Assembly (NCBI RefSeq): GCF_000485595.1
Contig: NW_014579330.1
Coordinates: 6,064-33,364 of the forward strand
Length of the DNA stretch: 27,301 nt
Reading direction: 5' to 3'
Source of the DNA: Priapulus caudatus
Taxonomy: Eukaryota > Priapulida > Priapulimorpha > Priapulimorphida > Priapulidae
Shown here: positions 1 to 10,232 of the stretch, piece by piece
How the letters are laid out: each line of letters opens with the position of its first letter
How positions within the stretch are numbered: the first letter of the stretch is position 1
Program-made: the position numbers and the translations under genes
Notes under the pieces: generated by a model
The model's input: the letters and a program-made list of their open reading frames with translations, nothing else
Database searches by the model: none
What the model was told of the DNA's origin: nothing

Positions 1-753
1 TTGGAATTATGAAATGGTATTCAGTAAGCAATTCAATAAGGTACTTCATTATAATGAAGGCACATTGCACCGAATTAATTGCTAAAAACAGTAAATAAAA
101 CTGGTTGCCATACCTGGTTGCTATCCACAACCGGTATAACGTCGCTTTGAATCGGCACTGATCCGATTCCGTAAATCACGAAATAACTTTACTTACATAA
201 CAGTGTTACAACAATATACAACCTGCAGTCGCACCGAATTACGTAATCCTTACTCCTGCGCGCGTGTAAATGTCATGTCTGTGTGTGTGCGCGTCCGCAT
301 ATGTGCGCGTGTGTGCCGCCGTGTATGTGCGTGTGTGTGTGTGTATGCGCGCACGCGCGTGTATTCGCGTGTGTTCGTGTGCCGCCGTGTGCGCGCGTGT
401 ATGTGCGTGCGTGCGTGTGTGTGTGTATATGCGCGCACGCGCGTGTATTCGCGTATGTTCGTGTGCCGCCGTGTGTGTGTGTGCGCGCACGCGCGTGTAT
501 TCGCGTATGTTCGTGTGCCGCCGTGTGCGCGCGTGTGTGTATGCGCGCACGCGCGTGTATTCGCGTGCCTGTGTGTGTGCCGCCGTGTTCGTGTGTGCGC
601 GCGCACGCCCGTGTTCGTGTGCCAGCGCTCGTACTGTGAGCAGCACGGCAACCTGTGTGTAAGCTAGCACTATTTTGACGTTGAATATATTTAAAGTTGT
701 GCAATGCATTTCGTTGATTGCCGTAGCTAACACAGCAATGTTTTTGTGAAGTA
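1..753 (+). repeat. Left arm of large inverted repeat
   Basis: The reverse complement of this segment matches 23743-24791 almost end to end. Shared landmarks are a TTACGTAATTCGG stretch, an AACGTTATACCGG-like stretch (GACGTTATACCGGTTGTGG here read on the minus strand) and the block around TTGCTGTGTTAGCTACGGC. The first ~105 bases also match 26199-26303 in direct orientation. The arm has an AT-rich outer part (1-240), a GC-rich minisatellite (268-640) and an AT-rich inner part (641-753) that stops at an N. The right arm carries many extra single bases. It could be the terminal repeat of a large mobile element, a segmental inverted duplication, or partly an assembly product. No transposase was found. 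Confidence 0.75.
268..640 (+). repeat. GC-rich minisatellite, forward orientation
   Basis: A unit of roughly 55-65 bases recurs about five times. Each unit contains GCGCGCACGCGCGTGTATTC, then a CGTRTGTTCGTG segment, then TGCCGCCGTG and a variable (TG)n/(CG)n stretch. It is almost entirely alternating pyrimidine-purine, which favours Z-DNA. All six frames are open over long stretches only because the repeat lacks stop codons. The resulting Arg/Cys/Val- or His/Thr/Arg-rich translations are not genes. Confidence 0.85.
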
Positions 754-754
754 N
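754..754. other. Single ambiguous base (N)
   Basis: An isolated N lies exactly where similarity to the right arm of the big inverted repeat stops. To its left the minisatellite runs in one orientation, and to its right in the other. This may mark a scaffold join or a failed consensus at a palindrome. Confidence 0.9.
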
Positions 755-764
755 AAGGCCGGCA

Positions 765-1595
765 CCCACCGAACAGCGCGGCACACGGCGGCCACGAAAC
801 ACGCCGCACGACGGGCGGCACACGAACACGCGCACATCGGGCGGCACACGAACCACAGCGCCACGCGGCGGCACACGAAAACACGCGCACACGGCGGTAC
901 CTGCGGCACACGGCGGCACACGAACACCGCACACGGGCGGCACACGAACACGCGCGCACTGACCGAACACAGGCGAATACAGCGCGCACAAGGCGGGCAC
1001 ACGAACACGCGCACAGGCGGCAGCACGAACACAGGCGAATACAAGCCGCACAGGCGGCACACGAACATCAGGCGAATACACGCTACGTGCGCTGCATACA
1101 GCACGCGCACGCACATACACGGCGGCATTACACCAGGCACATGCACCCGAACACAAGCGAATACACGCGAGTGCGCGCATACACACAGCCCGCACGCACA
1201 TACACGGCGGCACCACACGGCACCGAACACAACGCCCGCGAATACACGCGTCGTGCGCACGCAAAACCAATACACGGGCGGCACACACAGGCACCGACGA
1301 ATACATGCGCGCGTGCGCGCGAACACACACGCGCGCATGACATCACACGCGCGCTACACACAGGCACGCGCGTGCGCGCATCACACGCGCGCACACACAG
1401 GCCACGCGCGTGCGCGCATACACCGCACGGTACGAGGCACACGCGAAATATACGACACAACGCGAATACACGCGCGTGCGCGCATACAACACACCGCAGC
1501 GCACGATAGATCGCGCGCAACACAGGTGCGCAGCGTATGCGGACGCGCACACACACACAGACGGCCCAGTCACACATACCGCGCGCGCACGGCCT
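765..1595 (-). repeat. GC-rich minisatellite, reverse orientation
   Basis: This is the same minisatellite family as 268-640 on the opposite strand: repeated CGGCGGCACACGAACAC, GCGAATACACGCG and GTGCGCGCATACACAC motifs. Unit spacing is irregular and many units are degenerate, so period cannot be given precisely. Long open frames on both strands are repeat artefacts. Confidence 0.8.
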
Positions 1596-2038
1596 GGCGC
1601 GCTATTGAATTATCCAACAAAATGGAAAAATCAGAATCAGTGCGTCGTTGTGGCGGCCCAACTTTTGTCAGGATTTTGGGCAGAAGCTAGCGAGTTGACA
1701 ACGAGATCACAGCGTGTTGCTAGCGCACGAACAATGTCCGCCAGTGCACTGCGCGAATTCCAAACGCACAGCCAGCGAACGGTCAGGTGCAGCGAACGAA
1801 CAGTCATGATCAGGATATTGTGTTGTGAGGCACCGTCCAGTCCCATAAACATTGAGTATACTTGTCCAGAGACAAGATGGCGCAGGAGTGAGGAGCAAGC
1901 TTCAGCAGCCAGGGCGAGGGCGCTCTGTTAGGTTTGTATTCTGCTTGTGATCCTCAAGACCCCATTCTGTTAAGCAGCTCGTCGGAAGCATACTCGGGGC
2001 ATCTGGCATAAGTTTCTTGAAGGGCTGCCGGGTCTTCG

Positions 2039-2263
2039 TTACGGAGTCAACAAACGTAGCTGGTCTACGGGAGGAGCGCAGGAAACTGTTCGTCGCCTAC
2101 GATCACGTCGGACGACCGCAAGAACTCCGTCGACCTTGCTTCTCTTTCTCTTGCTGATGACAATGCGACTTGGTGAAAAGTGGCCCAGTTTCATGAGTTC
2201 ATGCCTGATGTTTTGGAGAACCGCGATTTTATTGTAGTCGGCAGCCTGTCGGAAATCCTCCAT
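2039..2263 (-). CDS. Unrecognised 74-residue minus-strand ORF
   Basis: An ATG at 2263 on the minus strand opens a frame of ordinary, non-repetitive composition. It begins MEDFRQAADYNKIAVLQ, has an HELMKLGHFSPSR segment and a basic stretch (KRKRSK, then RRDRRRR), and stops at 2039. It could be a small basic protein, one exon of a larger gene, or a fragment of a mobile-element ORF. No splice partners were convincing. Its neighbours are the minisatellite at 765-1595 and a TG/CG repeat at 2383-2500. I do not recognise the family. The main reason to list it is that its composition looks protein-like, unlike the repeat-derived ORFs around it. Confidence 0.25.
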   Translation of the reverse strand: MEDFRQAADYNKIAVLQNIRHELMKLGHFSPSRIVISKRKRSKVDGVLAVVRRDRRRRTVSCAPPVDQLRLLTP

Positions 2264-2382
2264 CTTCTGAGGCTGGTTGTTTTAGATCGATCAGAGAACG
2301 TCCGACATACTCTGCGTTCTATTCCTCATATATCGGTGGCGGGTCGCGATATTCTACTATCTTGGCGGTGGCGTCTGGCCAT

Positions 2383-2500
2383 AGGTCCTGTTATGTGCGT
2401 GCGTGCTCGCACGCGTATATATGCTGTCATATATAGTGCGTACGTTCTCGCGGGCGTATAGGTACCTGTTATGTGCGTGCGTGCTCGCGCGCGTATATAG
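2383..2500 (+). repeat. Direct repeat of a TG/CG block
   Basis: The stretch CCTGTTATGTGCGTGCGTGC followed by TCGCRCGCGTATATA occurs twice, near 2388 and 2465. The two copies are separated by about 77 bases. Confidence 0.7.
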
Positions 2501-3096
2501 CTATGTGTTAGCTATTTGAAAACGATGAAAATATAAATTTAAAAAGGAATATTACATCGTGCGCGGATGGGAAGATTTTCGGGCAACTTTTGGTAGCAAA
2601 TGAAGCGTGCGTTGGCGCTCTGTTTATAATACTGTATATGTACGTAACAATAAATGTCGTGAAGCAGGTTTTTATTCATAATTAACAAATTATAATAAAA
2701 GGTTTTTAATTTCTTTAAAGGTCATTAAGGTTCTTGTCTGGCTACAGCTGTTTCCCTCCACCCATGGTTGATGGTATCAGAGTTTCTTTGGTGTGCCATT
2801 TGGGAAAGACATGGAAAACACATAACTATATAACAGGAGGCGTACGTTCTATTTTCTGTTCTTCCTTGGTACTCTGTGCGTCTAGGCACACATCAATTAT
2901 TCCCACCTCTTCTACTTATACTAGGAGTGACCATTTAAGCGACTATAGAAGATATTAATTATGCAGTATTATAGGTTTACGACATCGATGCATAGGCAGA
3001 CACGATAGAAGGCATTTATTATAGTTCGCCTGGCCGCCGCAGCGCTAGTGGTGAAATCAGGCGGCAAACCCACACGTGCGATCACACACCTGGAAG
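2501..3096 (+). other. Presumed 5' flank of the main gene
   Basis: This is AT-rich sequence with no convincing exon. The last ~75 bases before the proposed ATG are more GC-rich and lack a competing upstream ATG close to the start, compatible with a 5' UTR. No TATA box or other promoter element can be assigned with confidence. Confidence 0.3.
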
Positions 3097-3163
3097 ATGG
3101 ATGAAGTTGTAGATCTAACTGTAGATGATTCTGGCTCTACATCAACCCCGTCTCGAAATACAG
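3097..3163 (+). CDS. Exon 1, start of main gene
   Basis: The proposed start is ATG at 3097, reading MDEVVDLTVDDSGSTSTPSR and ending in phase 1 at ACAG|GTACAT. The acidic then Ser/Thr-rich composition suggests a disordered N-terminus. The VDLTVDD motif resembles a SUMO-interacting motif (hydrophobic core beside acidic residues), which is an inference only. The start was chosen because the phase joins exon 2 without a stop. Confidence 0.6.
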
Positions 3164-3243
3164 GTACATTTTAAATAGATTTCAATTTCAATTACAATAT
3201 TTTGACGATATTTATGTATTTGGTATATATATTTGTTGTATCA

Positions 3244-3424
3244 TCAGAGGCGTGTACAGGATTTGTACCAGTGCCAGTGGGGGGTCTAACCGTAACCCAA
3301 ACTTGCGAGCACAAAATGAGGGGGTCAAATTTTTTGGAAATTATACCCCCTTAGATGCGTTTTCTGCGCGAGCAAGGGGGGGTCCGGACCCCCTGGACCC
3401 CCCCCCTGTATACGGCCCTGATCA
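3244..3424 (+). repeat. Short MITE-like inverted repeat in intron 1
   Basis: The ends are imperfect inverted copies: TCAGAGGCGTGTACAGG on the left, and the reverse complement of CCTGTATACGGCCCTGA on the right. The interior carries GGGGTCCGGACCCC, a perfect palindrome, flanked by G and C runs. Such GGGTCCGGACCC foldbacks are widespread in animal genomes. The superfamily is not assigned. Confidence 0.6.
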
Positions 3425-3802
3425 TGTATGTTTGACCGGTGACTGTAATCTAAACTTTCTTCTATGTGTCCAAGATGGCTAGCTGGCTAAGCAGTCAACA
3501 CATATTGCTCTGATAGAATCACATCAATCCACGTAAACCAGTCTTGCAATCTCGAAGGGGAGACAAATTGAGGCTGATAAATAATAACGTATTGGTGGTT
3601 ATCATAAAGTGTTGTCGTGACCATGATGACATCGAATTAGTGTCCATCGTCTTTATTTCGATGTTTAAAAAAAATTGTCAATGCAGTAATAATAAACATA
3701 TATATAGCATTCACAGCCTATTAATACTCCACTTTTGTTAGTTAGCTTTTGCGCGGGATATTGTGCAATGTGCTTACAGAGGCTGCTTGCTCTTTTTTTT
3801 AG

Positions 3803-4805
3803 GAAATGTGCCTGTCGAGAACTCCAGCGAACAGCCAATTAATGCTCTCAACAGCAGGGCCGGTTTCACGAAAGCGTACTTAACTTAAGTATGATTAATC
3901 ACTAATCCATACTTTAATGTTCCCGTAATTATGATTAGTTCTAATCATTACTTCAAAAATCTGTTTCACGAAGCGATTTAAGTACATATTTAACTAATCA
4001 ACATAATTAGCCGACTATACATGAATAGACTGGTTACTCGCTACCCTCTCGGCTTAGTTACTCGATGGGAATGCGAGTAATCAAGGTGGGAGCGAGTACC
4101 AGTCTAAAACAAATTACACGGTATTCAATATGGCGGACCAATACGCCAAAATTATCTTCAAGTTCGGTACATGAAAAGGAATTAATTTGTAACTATAATG
4201 ATTGAAGTAGTACAGCAAATCTTAGATAATTTAAATTTCCTTGGGAAAAAATGGAAGTAAAATTTCCAATTGGAAAATCTGCAGCGTACTTAATATACTA
4301 GTACTATACCTACTTCTAAGTTCTAGTACTAGCAACTAATTATGATTAGTGGATTTAATCATGCTCCTGAGTAGAATTAAATATTGTGATTAACTTAATC
4401 ATGATTAAAGTTAATTACGCTTCGTGAAACATTCACTTTAATTTAAGTACGAGAAGTTAATCATGATTAGTGATTTAATCACGATTCAATACTTAAGTAC
4501 GCTTCGTGAAACCGGCCCCAGGTTATCAAACATGAGAAACAATCACATAAGAGGCAGACCGCCAACTCCATCGTTGAATGGTGCCAATTCTCGCATAACG
4601 AACGATTTAGACCAGGTTGTGTTGGAGATGGGACAGACGTTTCAGAGAAGAGGTGGATCAGCGGAGTCAACGAGGGAAATTATCCGCAGACCACCCAGAA
4701 GAAGGCCGATAGCATCGTTGACATTTAAACTGACTTGTCTAGATGGCCCCCAACGGACAAGTGTCCACCAGCTACCGCTAGCTGCTCTCAAGGCAGTTGG
4801 AGCAG
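3803..4805 (+). CDS. Exon 2, interrupted by a foldback MITE
   Basis: The acceptor is a T-run followed by AG at 3801-3802, and the donor is GCAG|GTAAGAG after 4805. Coding parts are 3803-3856 and 4521-4805. The first reads NVPVENSSEQPINALNS. The second starts LSNMRNNHIRGRPPTPSLNG, contains a basic IIRRPPRRRP stretch and leads into a likely folded region beginning ASLTFKLTCLDG. The two parts share one frame once the element at 3857-4518 and one CA duplicate are disregarded. Alternatively the element is spliced: a GT at 3876 in its left repeat and the AG at its right edge (4520-4521) would also keep the frame. The donor there (GC|GTACTT) is weak. The second part is clearly protein-like. The exact processing across the element is undecided. 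Confidence 0.7.
3857..4518 (+). mobile_element. 662-bp foldback MITE inside exon 2
   Basis: The terminal inverted repeat GGGCCGGTTTCACGAA on the left has a perfect partner TTCGTGAAACCGGCCC on the right. The flanking dinucleotide CA is present on both sides, as a 2-bp target duplication. The interior is AT-rich, dominated by TTAAGT and TGATTA motifs in both orientations, and repeats GTTTCACGAAGC internally (3962 and, inverted, 4420). This indicates nested or iterated end sequences. No ORF encodes a transposase, so it is non-autonomous. The superfamily is uncertain. Confidence 0.8.
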
Positions 4806-5785
4806 GTAAGAGAATTCTAGTTTTTTTTATCTCTCCTGTAAAGTGTACTACAATTCCTTAGATTTGACAGAGACAGACAATGTAGGTGTATGTAACACTG
4901 TAACTTGCCAATGGAATAATGCTAACCTTTAATGGGTACCTCGCACAATCTGTATGCCTGCCCATAGTATAACTGTGTTAACTGTTGTCTAATTATTAAA
5001 GTCCTAATGATGATCGTATACAGTATAATAGTTAATACTACATTCATCTGGATCATACACCCACCATAATGCCCAGTATTATTGAATTAGCAGAGGTTTA
5101 ACAGCATGACCTAAAAAATCGAACACAACAAACATGGAGAGTTTGTCTACTTCGCATGGACTTTAGGCTTCGGAATTTGACTATTTTTAGTCTATATTTG
5201 ATTAAATTTACCAATTTAAATTTAAAATTACATTAATTTCGTTAGAATAATGTAGAAGGTTAGTAGAGAATAACGAAATAAACAGGCCACAATTAAAAAA
5301 TATTTTGTTTACCCTCACCCGACCCAGGCTGAAAAGTGTGGGTAGGTAGGTCGGCTTCTTTTTTTTGAAGGGGGTCTTTTTACAAATTCAGCAATGGTAC
5401 GTGTCTACGTGCTCAGGTGTGCTTGTGTGGAGATACCTTTTATGTTTGCCTACAGATTTATGTAATGTACATTGTACAGTGATACAATATACATATAAAA
5501 TACTTTTAACAACTTTTGTTCATCAGTGCTAAATTGTGCACGATTTTATTTCCAGATCACGCACGCACGCGCACATACACGTATTCTGGAAATAAAAGCA
5601 TTAAAAATAAAAGGAACTTGAATTAAGAAATAATAAATATCTTCTTAGCACATAATTAGTGTTTGGAAAGGAAAATAAAGTTAATCTGTCAGAGTTAGAT
5701 CCATAATCAAGTTATTTAATATCTTAATTATAATATAGCGATTTCCAATTCCAGGAAAGTTTTGCTGTCGCGCTCTCATACCAGC

Positions 5786-6023
5786 GGTGCCCGGCCGCGA
5801 AGTTTTTCCCACGAGAGTTTCGGACCCACCACAGATAGTGTTTTGTAATATATGGTGCGTATATAAGACGGACCTGGTTGTATTATAGTTAGTGTTAGGG
5901 TTAGGGTAAGGGTTAGGTTATAAATTTTGCATTGTTGCTTCGAGGTAGTCGAGTGAATGGAGTGCGCTGATTGGCTGGGGTCCGGAACTCTCGTGGGGAA
6001 AAAAATTTCGCTGCCCGGCCACC
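5786..6023 (+). mobile_element. ~240-bp MITE with internal TTAGGG-like repeats
   Basis: The arms of ~45 bases are imperfect inverted copies: GGTGCCCGGCCGCGAA followed by a T-run, CCCACGAGAG and a TCGGACCC segment at the left, and the reverse complement ending CTGCCCGGCCACC at the right. The central part contains GTTAGGGTTAGGGTAAGGGTTAGG-like sequence at about 5890-5918. No ORF of note. Confidence 0.7.
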
Positions 6024-6335
6024 ACCTACATATGTAATAATGTACATGCCCTTGGCACGCAGCTGAAAGTGAAACAATCAATAATGCACTCGCCCCTCCC
6101 CCCTACTTCAATCAGTGCCGCCCAGCCAGTATAGCCTACGTACAGTTGCCGCAGCAGGCCTGCCACATACAGAAACTTGAGAATGTTTGAGTCGGCCCCT
6201 TTTTGGCGGGCCGGTCGGGTGAGGTAAAACAAACAACATTTTTATTATGGCCTCAGTTTGGTAATTTTTTTATTTCATGTGCGGCGATTATCTAGTCGCC
6301 CCGCCGGACGGGACCTACTGAACCGCGAAATGTGC

Positions 6336-6366
<31 letters not shown>

Positions 6367-6404
6367 CGCACGCACGCACGCACGCACGCACGCATGCACG
6401 CACG

Positions 6405-6451
<47 letters not shown>

Positions 6452-6547
6452 GAGAGAGAAGAGAAGAGAGAGAGAGAGAGAGGGGGAGGGAGAGAGAGAG
6501 AGAAAGAGTGAGATAGAAAGCGAGAGAGAGAGAGAGAGAGAGAGAGT

Positions 6548-6619
<72 letters not shown>
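6336..6619 (+). repeat. (GA)n microsatellite with an internal (CGCA)n tract
   Basis: This is a nearly continuous GA array, interrupted by about ten copies of CGCA/TGCA at 6365-6409 and by scattered GGG and GTGAGATAGA variants. The Ser/Leu and Arg/Glu ORFs across it are artefacts. Confidence 0.95.
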
Positions 6620-7093
6620 AATAATTAGCATTTCCATTTAATTTAATACTTTAACAAATTAACTTCAATTTAATAAAAAAATTAATTTAATTTAATTTTA
6701 TGTATGATGATTTTGAGTCATTAAGCGTCATTTCGCGGTTTAGGAGGTCCGCGCCGGACCAGCTGACACGATCAAGCAGTCGCCCGGTCGATTTTCTAAT
6801 TGCCACTGGCGACTGGGTGACCGCTAGTTTCTCACGCTGTAGCGATTAACCGAAACTCAACTGTATCGCGGCGGTACATTCCGTTTGGCTCGGTTTTTGG
6901 TATTTTTGTTTTGTTTTGATTCTCGGTTTGGTTTCAAAAACTACATTTACCTGACCAGGTGGAAATTCAAATTATCCTGAAACAATGTACACTATTTATT
7001 AATTAATGAATTGTACAAAACAACAACCGAAAAATACATCTAATTGACCTTCAACTTCTGCAATTAAAAAGTAAACATATATTTATAAATAGC

Positions 7094-7825
7094 TAGTGAT
7101 GTCCCGATGATCGATTATAATCGGAAATTGATTGATTCTAGTTTCAAATTCGATAATCGATTATGAAAACAAATAATCGATTATCGGAAATTTTTTTTTT
7201 CAAGTTCTTCATTTTTAAGTTCTTATCAATAACCTTTGTTTTGGTTTGACATTGTCGCACAGATGTTATCTGTAGATGTGATTCTACTCTCCGTATTGTT
7301 TGTTACATTGTGTTGGAGAGAATATTCCATTGGCAGGACATTAACTCAGCTACACAGCCTACACTATTATAACACATAAAACTTACTTACTATAATAAAC
7401 AAGTGCCGCGCAGCGACAGCGCTCATCTCACGTCTACTGCGGTGACTCTGTGGTGGAGTGGTGGGATTCTAGTAAACCCTGTTAGTCCCAAATGTGTTCA
7501 CATACACGCCGAAACCGTGGAAGGCACAGGGATGGTATCAGGAACCTTCTCAAAGGAATGTTCGTTGGGATCGGTATAAAAGTTGCCACGAGATGGCGCG
7601 TACGTTTAAGTGTCTTAATATTAAAGATGGAAGCACCCATTTTTCACCCCGTACCCAGGGTACGTTCCGGCAGTACCCCGGGGGACATAGACCCTAGCTC
7701 TCAGCCAAAGTAAGATTAAATTCAATCAATGCTATTATTAACCGATTATCCAATTATAATCGATTATCGATCGGTTAAAGGGAACCGATAATCGATTATG
7801 AAATTCCAGCCGATTCCCATCACTA
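7094..7825 (+). mobile_element. hAT-like non-autonomous element
   Basis: The ends TAGTGATGTCCCGAT and (inverted) TAGTGATGGGAATCG form short terminal inverted repeats. Flanking octamers TAAATAGC (7086-7093) and TAAAAAGC (7826-7833) match at 7 of 8 positions, as expected for a hAT 8-bp target duplication. Subterminal regions are dense in ATAATCGATTAT palindromes on both sides. The interior carries an ORF of ordinary composition (see 7476-7697). Confidence 0.7.
7476..7697 (+). CDS. Short ORF inside the hAT-like element
   Basis: The open frame after a TAA at 7473-7475 reads TLLVPNVFTYTPKPWKAQGW, then a segment with WDRYKSCHEMARTFKCLNIK and ends GGHRP. It has protein-like composition with two Trp-containing motifs and two Cys. 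I considered a degraded BED zinc finger, which is common in hAT elements, but the Cys/His spacing does not fit well. It may equally be a captured host exon; a possible acceptor is GTTAG at 7481-7485. No start codon in frame precedes it closely. Confidence 0.25.
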   Translation, partial: TLLVPNVFTYTPKPWKAQGWYQEPSQRNVRWDRYKSCHEMARTFKCLNIKDGSTHFSPRTQGTFRQYPGGHRP

Positions 7826-8403
7826 TAAAAAGCACATATACTCAAAAGCATCAAAGATTTCTGAATTCCTATACAGTGGATTTCACTAAATATTTGATTA
7901 TGCAGAATGTTTGAAAAACCGAATCAACGTCGAAATTATCATTGTGCAATTCGTAAAGTTATGAAGTGATGACAGACTAGCCTAGGCTACTGCATCATCT
8001 GAAATTTCGCTTTCATTTTTTGTACAAAATAAAGAATGACAGCTATATATATTAATTTTTTTGATATTGTTTGGCTTTTATTTCAGTTTATTTTAAGGGA
8101 AATATATGTAGTAATTTGTCAACATGAGTTCGTTTGCTTACTTGCAATTCGGACATTAACAGCGATTGCACACGTTACACGCAAAACCCGGGATATATAA
8201 TCCGTTTGTCAAGCTGCCATTTCATTGAGTATTCAAACAACACTCTTCGGGAGCCATCCTTGTGATAAAGTGAATGCTGCAACAACTATTCCTTTGACAT
8301 TCTTCAGGGTTTCTGTCCCAAAACTTAAATACAACAGGTGACGGCAAAACCACAACACACAACTCGATCTACTCATATTTTTTCTGTTTCTTTTTTGTCA
8401 CAG

Positions 8404-8702
8404 GAATTCCCGACAGAGAGCTGGGTGGACTTACTTCCGGAGGGGTCAGAGTGGGAAGTAAGTTCCCGAAAAGCATGTCCGCGGACGAGTTTGAGGACCA
8501 CTTGAGGGAAACATTCCGATGTCTGAATGGCCATGAGTGGACATACCACTATACTTTGGGCCACAGCAGGGAATTAAACGCGTTCACAGAGGGGACAAAC
8601 TGTCCAGCGTTGTTCCGGGCTGAACTCGACCCACTTCAATTGGCCAAGAAAAGCAGGAATGTTTCCATTATCTATATTAGGCCATTGATTGAACTACAGT
8701 TG
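8404..8702 (+). CDS. Exon 3, globular domain of main gene
   Basis: The acceptor is a T-rich tract then CACAG, and the donor is CAGTTG|GTGAGT. It enters in phase 1 and leaves in phase 0, 99 full codons. The protein contains GSKFPKSMSADEFEDHL, then a C-terminal strand-like SIIYIRPLIEL. The FPxxMSxxEFEDxLRxxF pattern is like N-terminal segments of HECT-containing proteins in invertebrates, recalled by resemblance only. The previous exon also ends in a strand-like piece (LTFKLTCLDG). The two may form one domain of about 120 residues. Confidence 0.8.
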
Positions 8703-9293
8703 GTGAGTTCATCATTAATAAATTAATTGAACATTTTTATGTTGGAGATACTCAAATGAGCTAATTTTGAAAAATATGGTTGTCTGCACCTTTTTGACTA
8801 CAGTTTTTATCTGATTGAGATGAAACTATAATTGACATGTATGTGGTTGCATCAAATCATAGACACAAGAATGAGATGCTAATTTTTAGAGATTTTATTC
8901 CCAAGATTTGTTCATTGTGTAATGCTATATAAGCAAATGTTTAAGGTTACTGTAAAACTGAATTGCAAATTTAAATAGTGCTATGAAGTTGTACTTCAAC
9001 AGCTGAACAATTTTGCTTTTGTTGTTGTGTTTCAGTTTGTTGCAATTTCCTTGAGTTGTGCCCTTTTGTTGATTTTGGCTGAATTTCTTTCACTACATCT
9101 TGTCTGCACAACAAAAACACAACAAAATGTTGGTGGAACAACAAAATAATAATGTTGGTGGAGGGGTCGAAGCGTGAGGTAAACAATGAATAAATATCAT
9201 TGTTAAGTCAGATTTGAAAAAGAAAGAGGCCATTTCATGTATGTATATACCGAAATTATGTATATTCATGCAATTCACATTTTTTTCCTGATG

Positions 9294-9360
9294 CCCAAAA
9301 ATGCCTGCAAGCGAGGACTTGCTTTCCAGAAGACCAGCTGCCATGACAAACCTACCCGAC
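9294..9360 (+). pseudogene. Mini-exon 4, copy 1 (disrupted)
   Basis: It corresponds to the intact exon at 9958-10020 but carries several single-base changes and insertions, and the acceptor AG is lost (GATGCCC instead of GATAGCCC). The donor GAC|GTGAGT is intact. Disruption could be real decay or consensus error. Confidence 0.5.
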
Positions 9361-9957
9361 GTGAGTAATATGTTTAGGCGATCATCCAAATAGCTGCGCT
9401 ATGGCTCCTTTCTCACATCTGTTTCATTAACATGCCTCTCTCCTCACTCTCGTCTCTCTCTCTCTCGTCTCTCGTCTCTCTGCCGTCCCTCTTCGATACG
9501 CCGCCCTCCTCCGCTTCCCCTTAACGAATTAAGCATGTCAAAAAATATTTATATTTATGACATATACATTAAATTTTAATCAATTTTTTATAAATCAAAT
9601 ATGGTCTCGCACATATCGTTTCCAACTCACAGGCCTGAGACCGTTCGAGGGATTCCAGATGTGGAGTAAAGTTGTGCATCTCGTTGTTGTGTTTCAGTTT
9701 GTTGCAATTTCCTTGAGTTGTGCCCTTTTGTTGATTTTGCGCTGAATGTTCTTTCACTAACATCTGCTCTGCACAACAAAAAACACAACAAAATGTTAGT
9801 GGAACAACAAATAATAATGTTGGTGGAGGGGTCGAAGGCGTGAGGTAAACAATGAATAAATATCATTGGTTAAGTCAGATTTGAAAAAAAGAAAGAGGCC
9901 ATTTCATGTATGTATACCGAAATTATGTATATTCAATTCAAATTTTTTTCCCGATAG

Positions 9958-10020
9958 CCCACAAATGCCTCAAGCGAGGACTTGTTCCAGGCAAGACCAG
10001 CTGCCATGACAACTACCGAC
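9958..10020 (+). CDS. Mini-exon 4, intact central copy
   Basis: It is flanked by TTTTTTTCCCGATAG and GAC|GTGAGT. It is 63 bases and phase 0 on both sides, encoding PTNASSEDLFQARPAAMTTT plus D. The Ser/Thr/Ala-rich composition fits a flexible linker. Of three tandem copies this is the only one with both splice sites and frame intact, so it is the best candidate for use. Confidence 0.5.
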
Positions 10021-10089
10021 GTGAGTAATAATGTTTAGCGATCACCAATAGCTGCCTATGCCTCTTTCTCCATCTGTTTCTTAACTGCC

Positions 10090-10098
10090 TCTATCTCA

Positions 10099-10135
<37 letters not shown>

Positions 10136-10232
10136 CTCTCATCTCTCTCTCTCTCTCTCTCTCTCCTTCTCTCTCTCTCTCTCTCTTCTCTTCTTCCTCT
10201 CTCTCGTCTCTCTCTCTCTCATCCGTCCCTCT
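10090..10232 (+). repeat. CT microsatellite in tandem unit 2
   Basis: An interrupted (CT)n array. Equivalent arrays lie at about 9436-9485 and 10765-10808 in the other two units, so the array length varies between copies. Confidence 0.9.

Larger units (their letters stand above)
4806..8403 (+). other. Intron 2, repeat-filled
   Basis: About 3.6 kb without supported exons of the main gene. It contains a small hairpin at 5546-5596 (TTTTATTTCCAG and CTGGAAATAAAA arms around an alternating CACG/CA stretch), a MITE with telomere-like repeats, a GA microsatellite and a hAT-like element, annotated separately. Confidence 0.5.

Noticed and set aside
203-1690. Long open frames on both strands over the GC-rich arrays (up to 363 codons)
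   Set aside because: They are read-through of stop-free minisatellite units, giving only Arg/Cys/Val or His/Thr/Arg repeats, with parallel openness in most frames.
1410-1931. Plus-strand frame running from the minisatellite into unique sequence, ending ...RARALC
   Set aside because: Its first half is repeat. The unique part has no supported start, splice site or recognisable motif, and a minus-strand frame of similar length overlaps it.
6258-6637. Ser/Leu and Arg/Glu rich frames
   Set aside because: Translations of the GA microsatellite.
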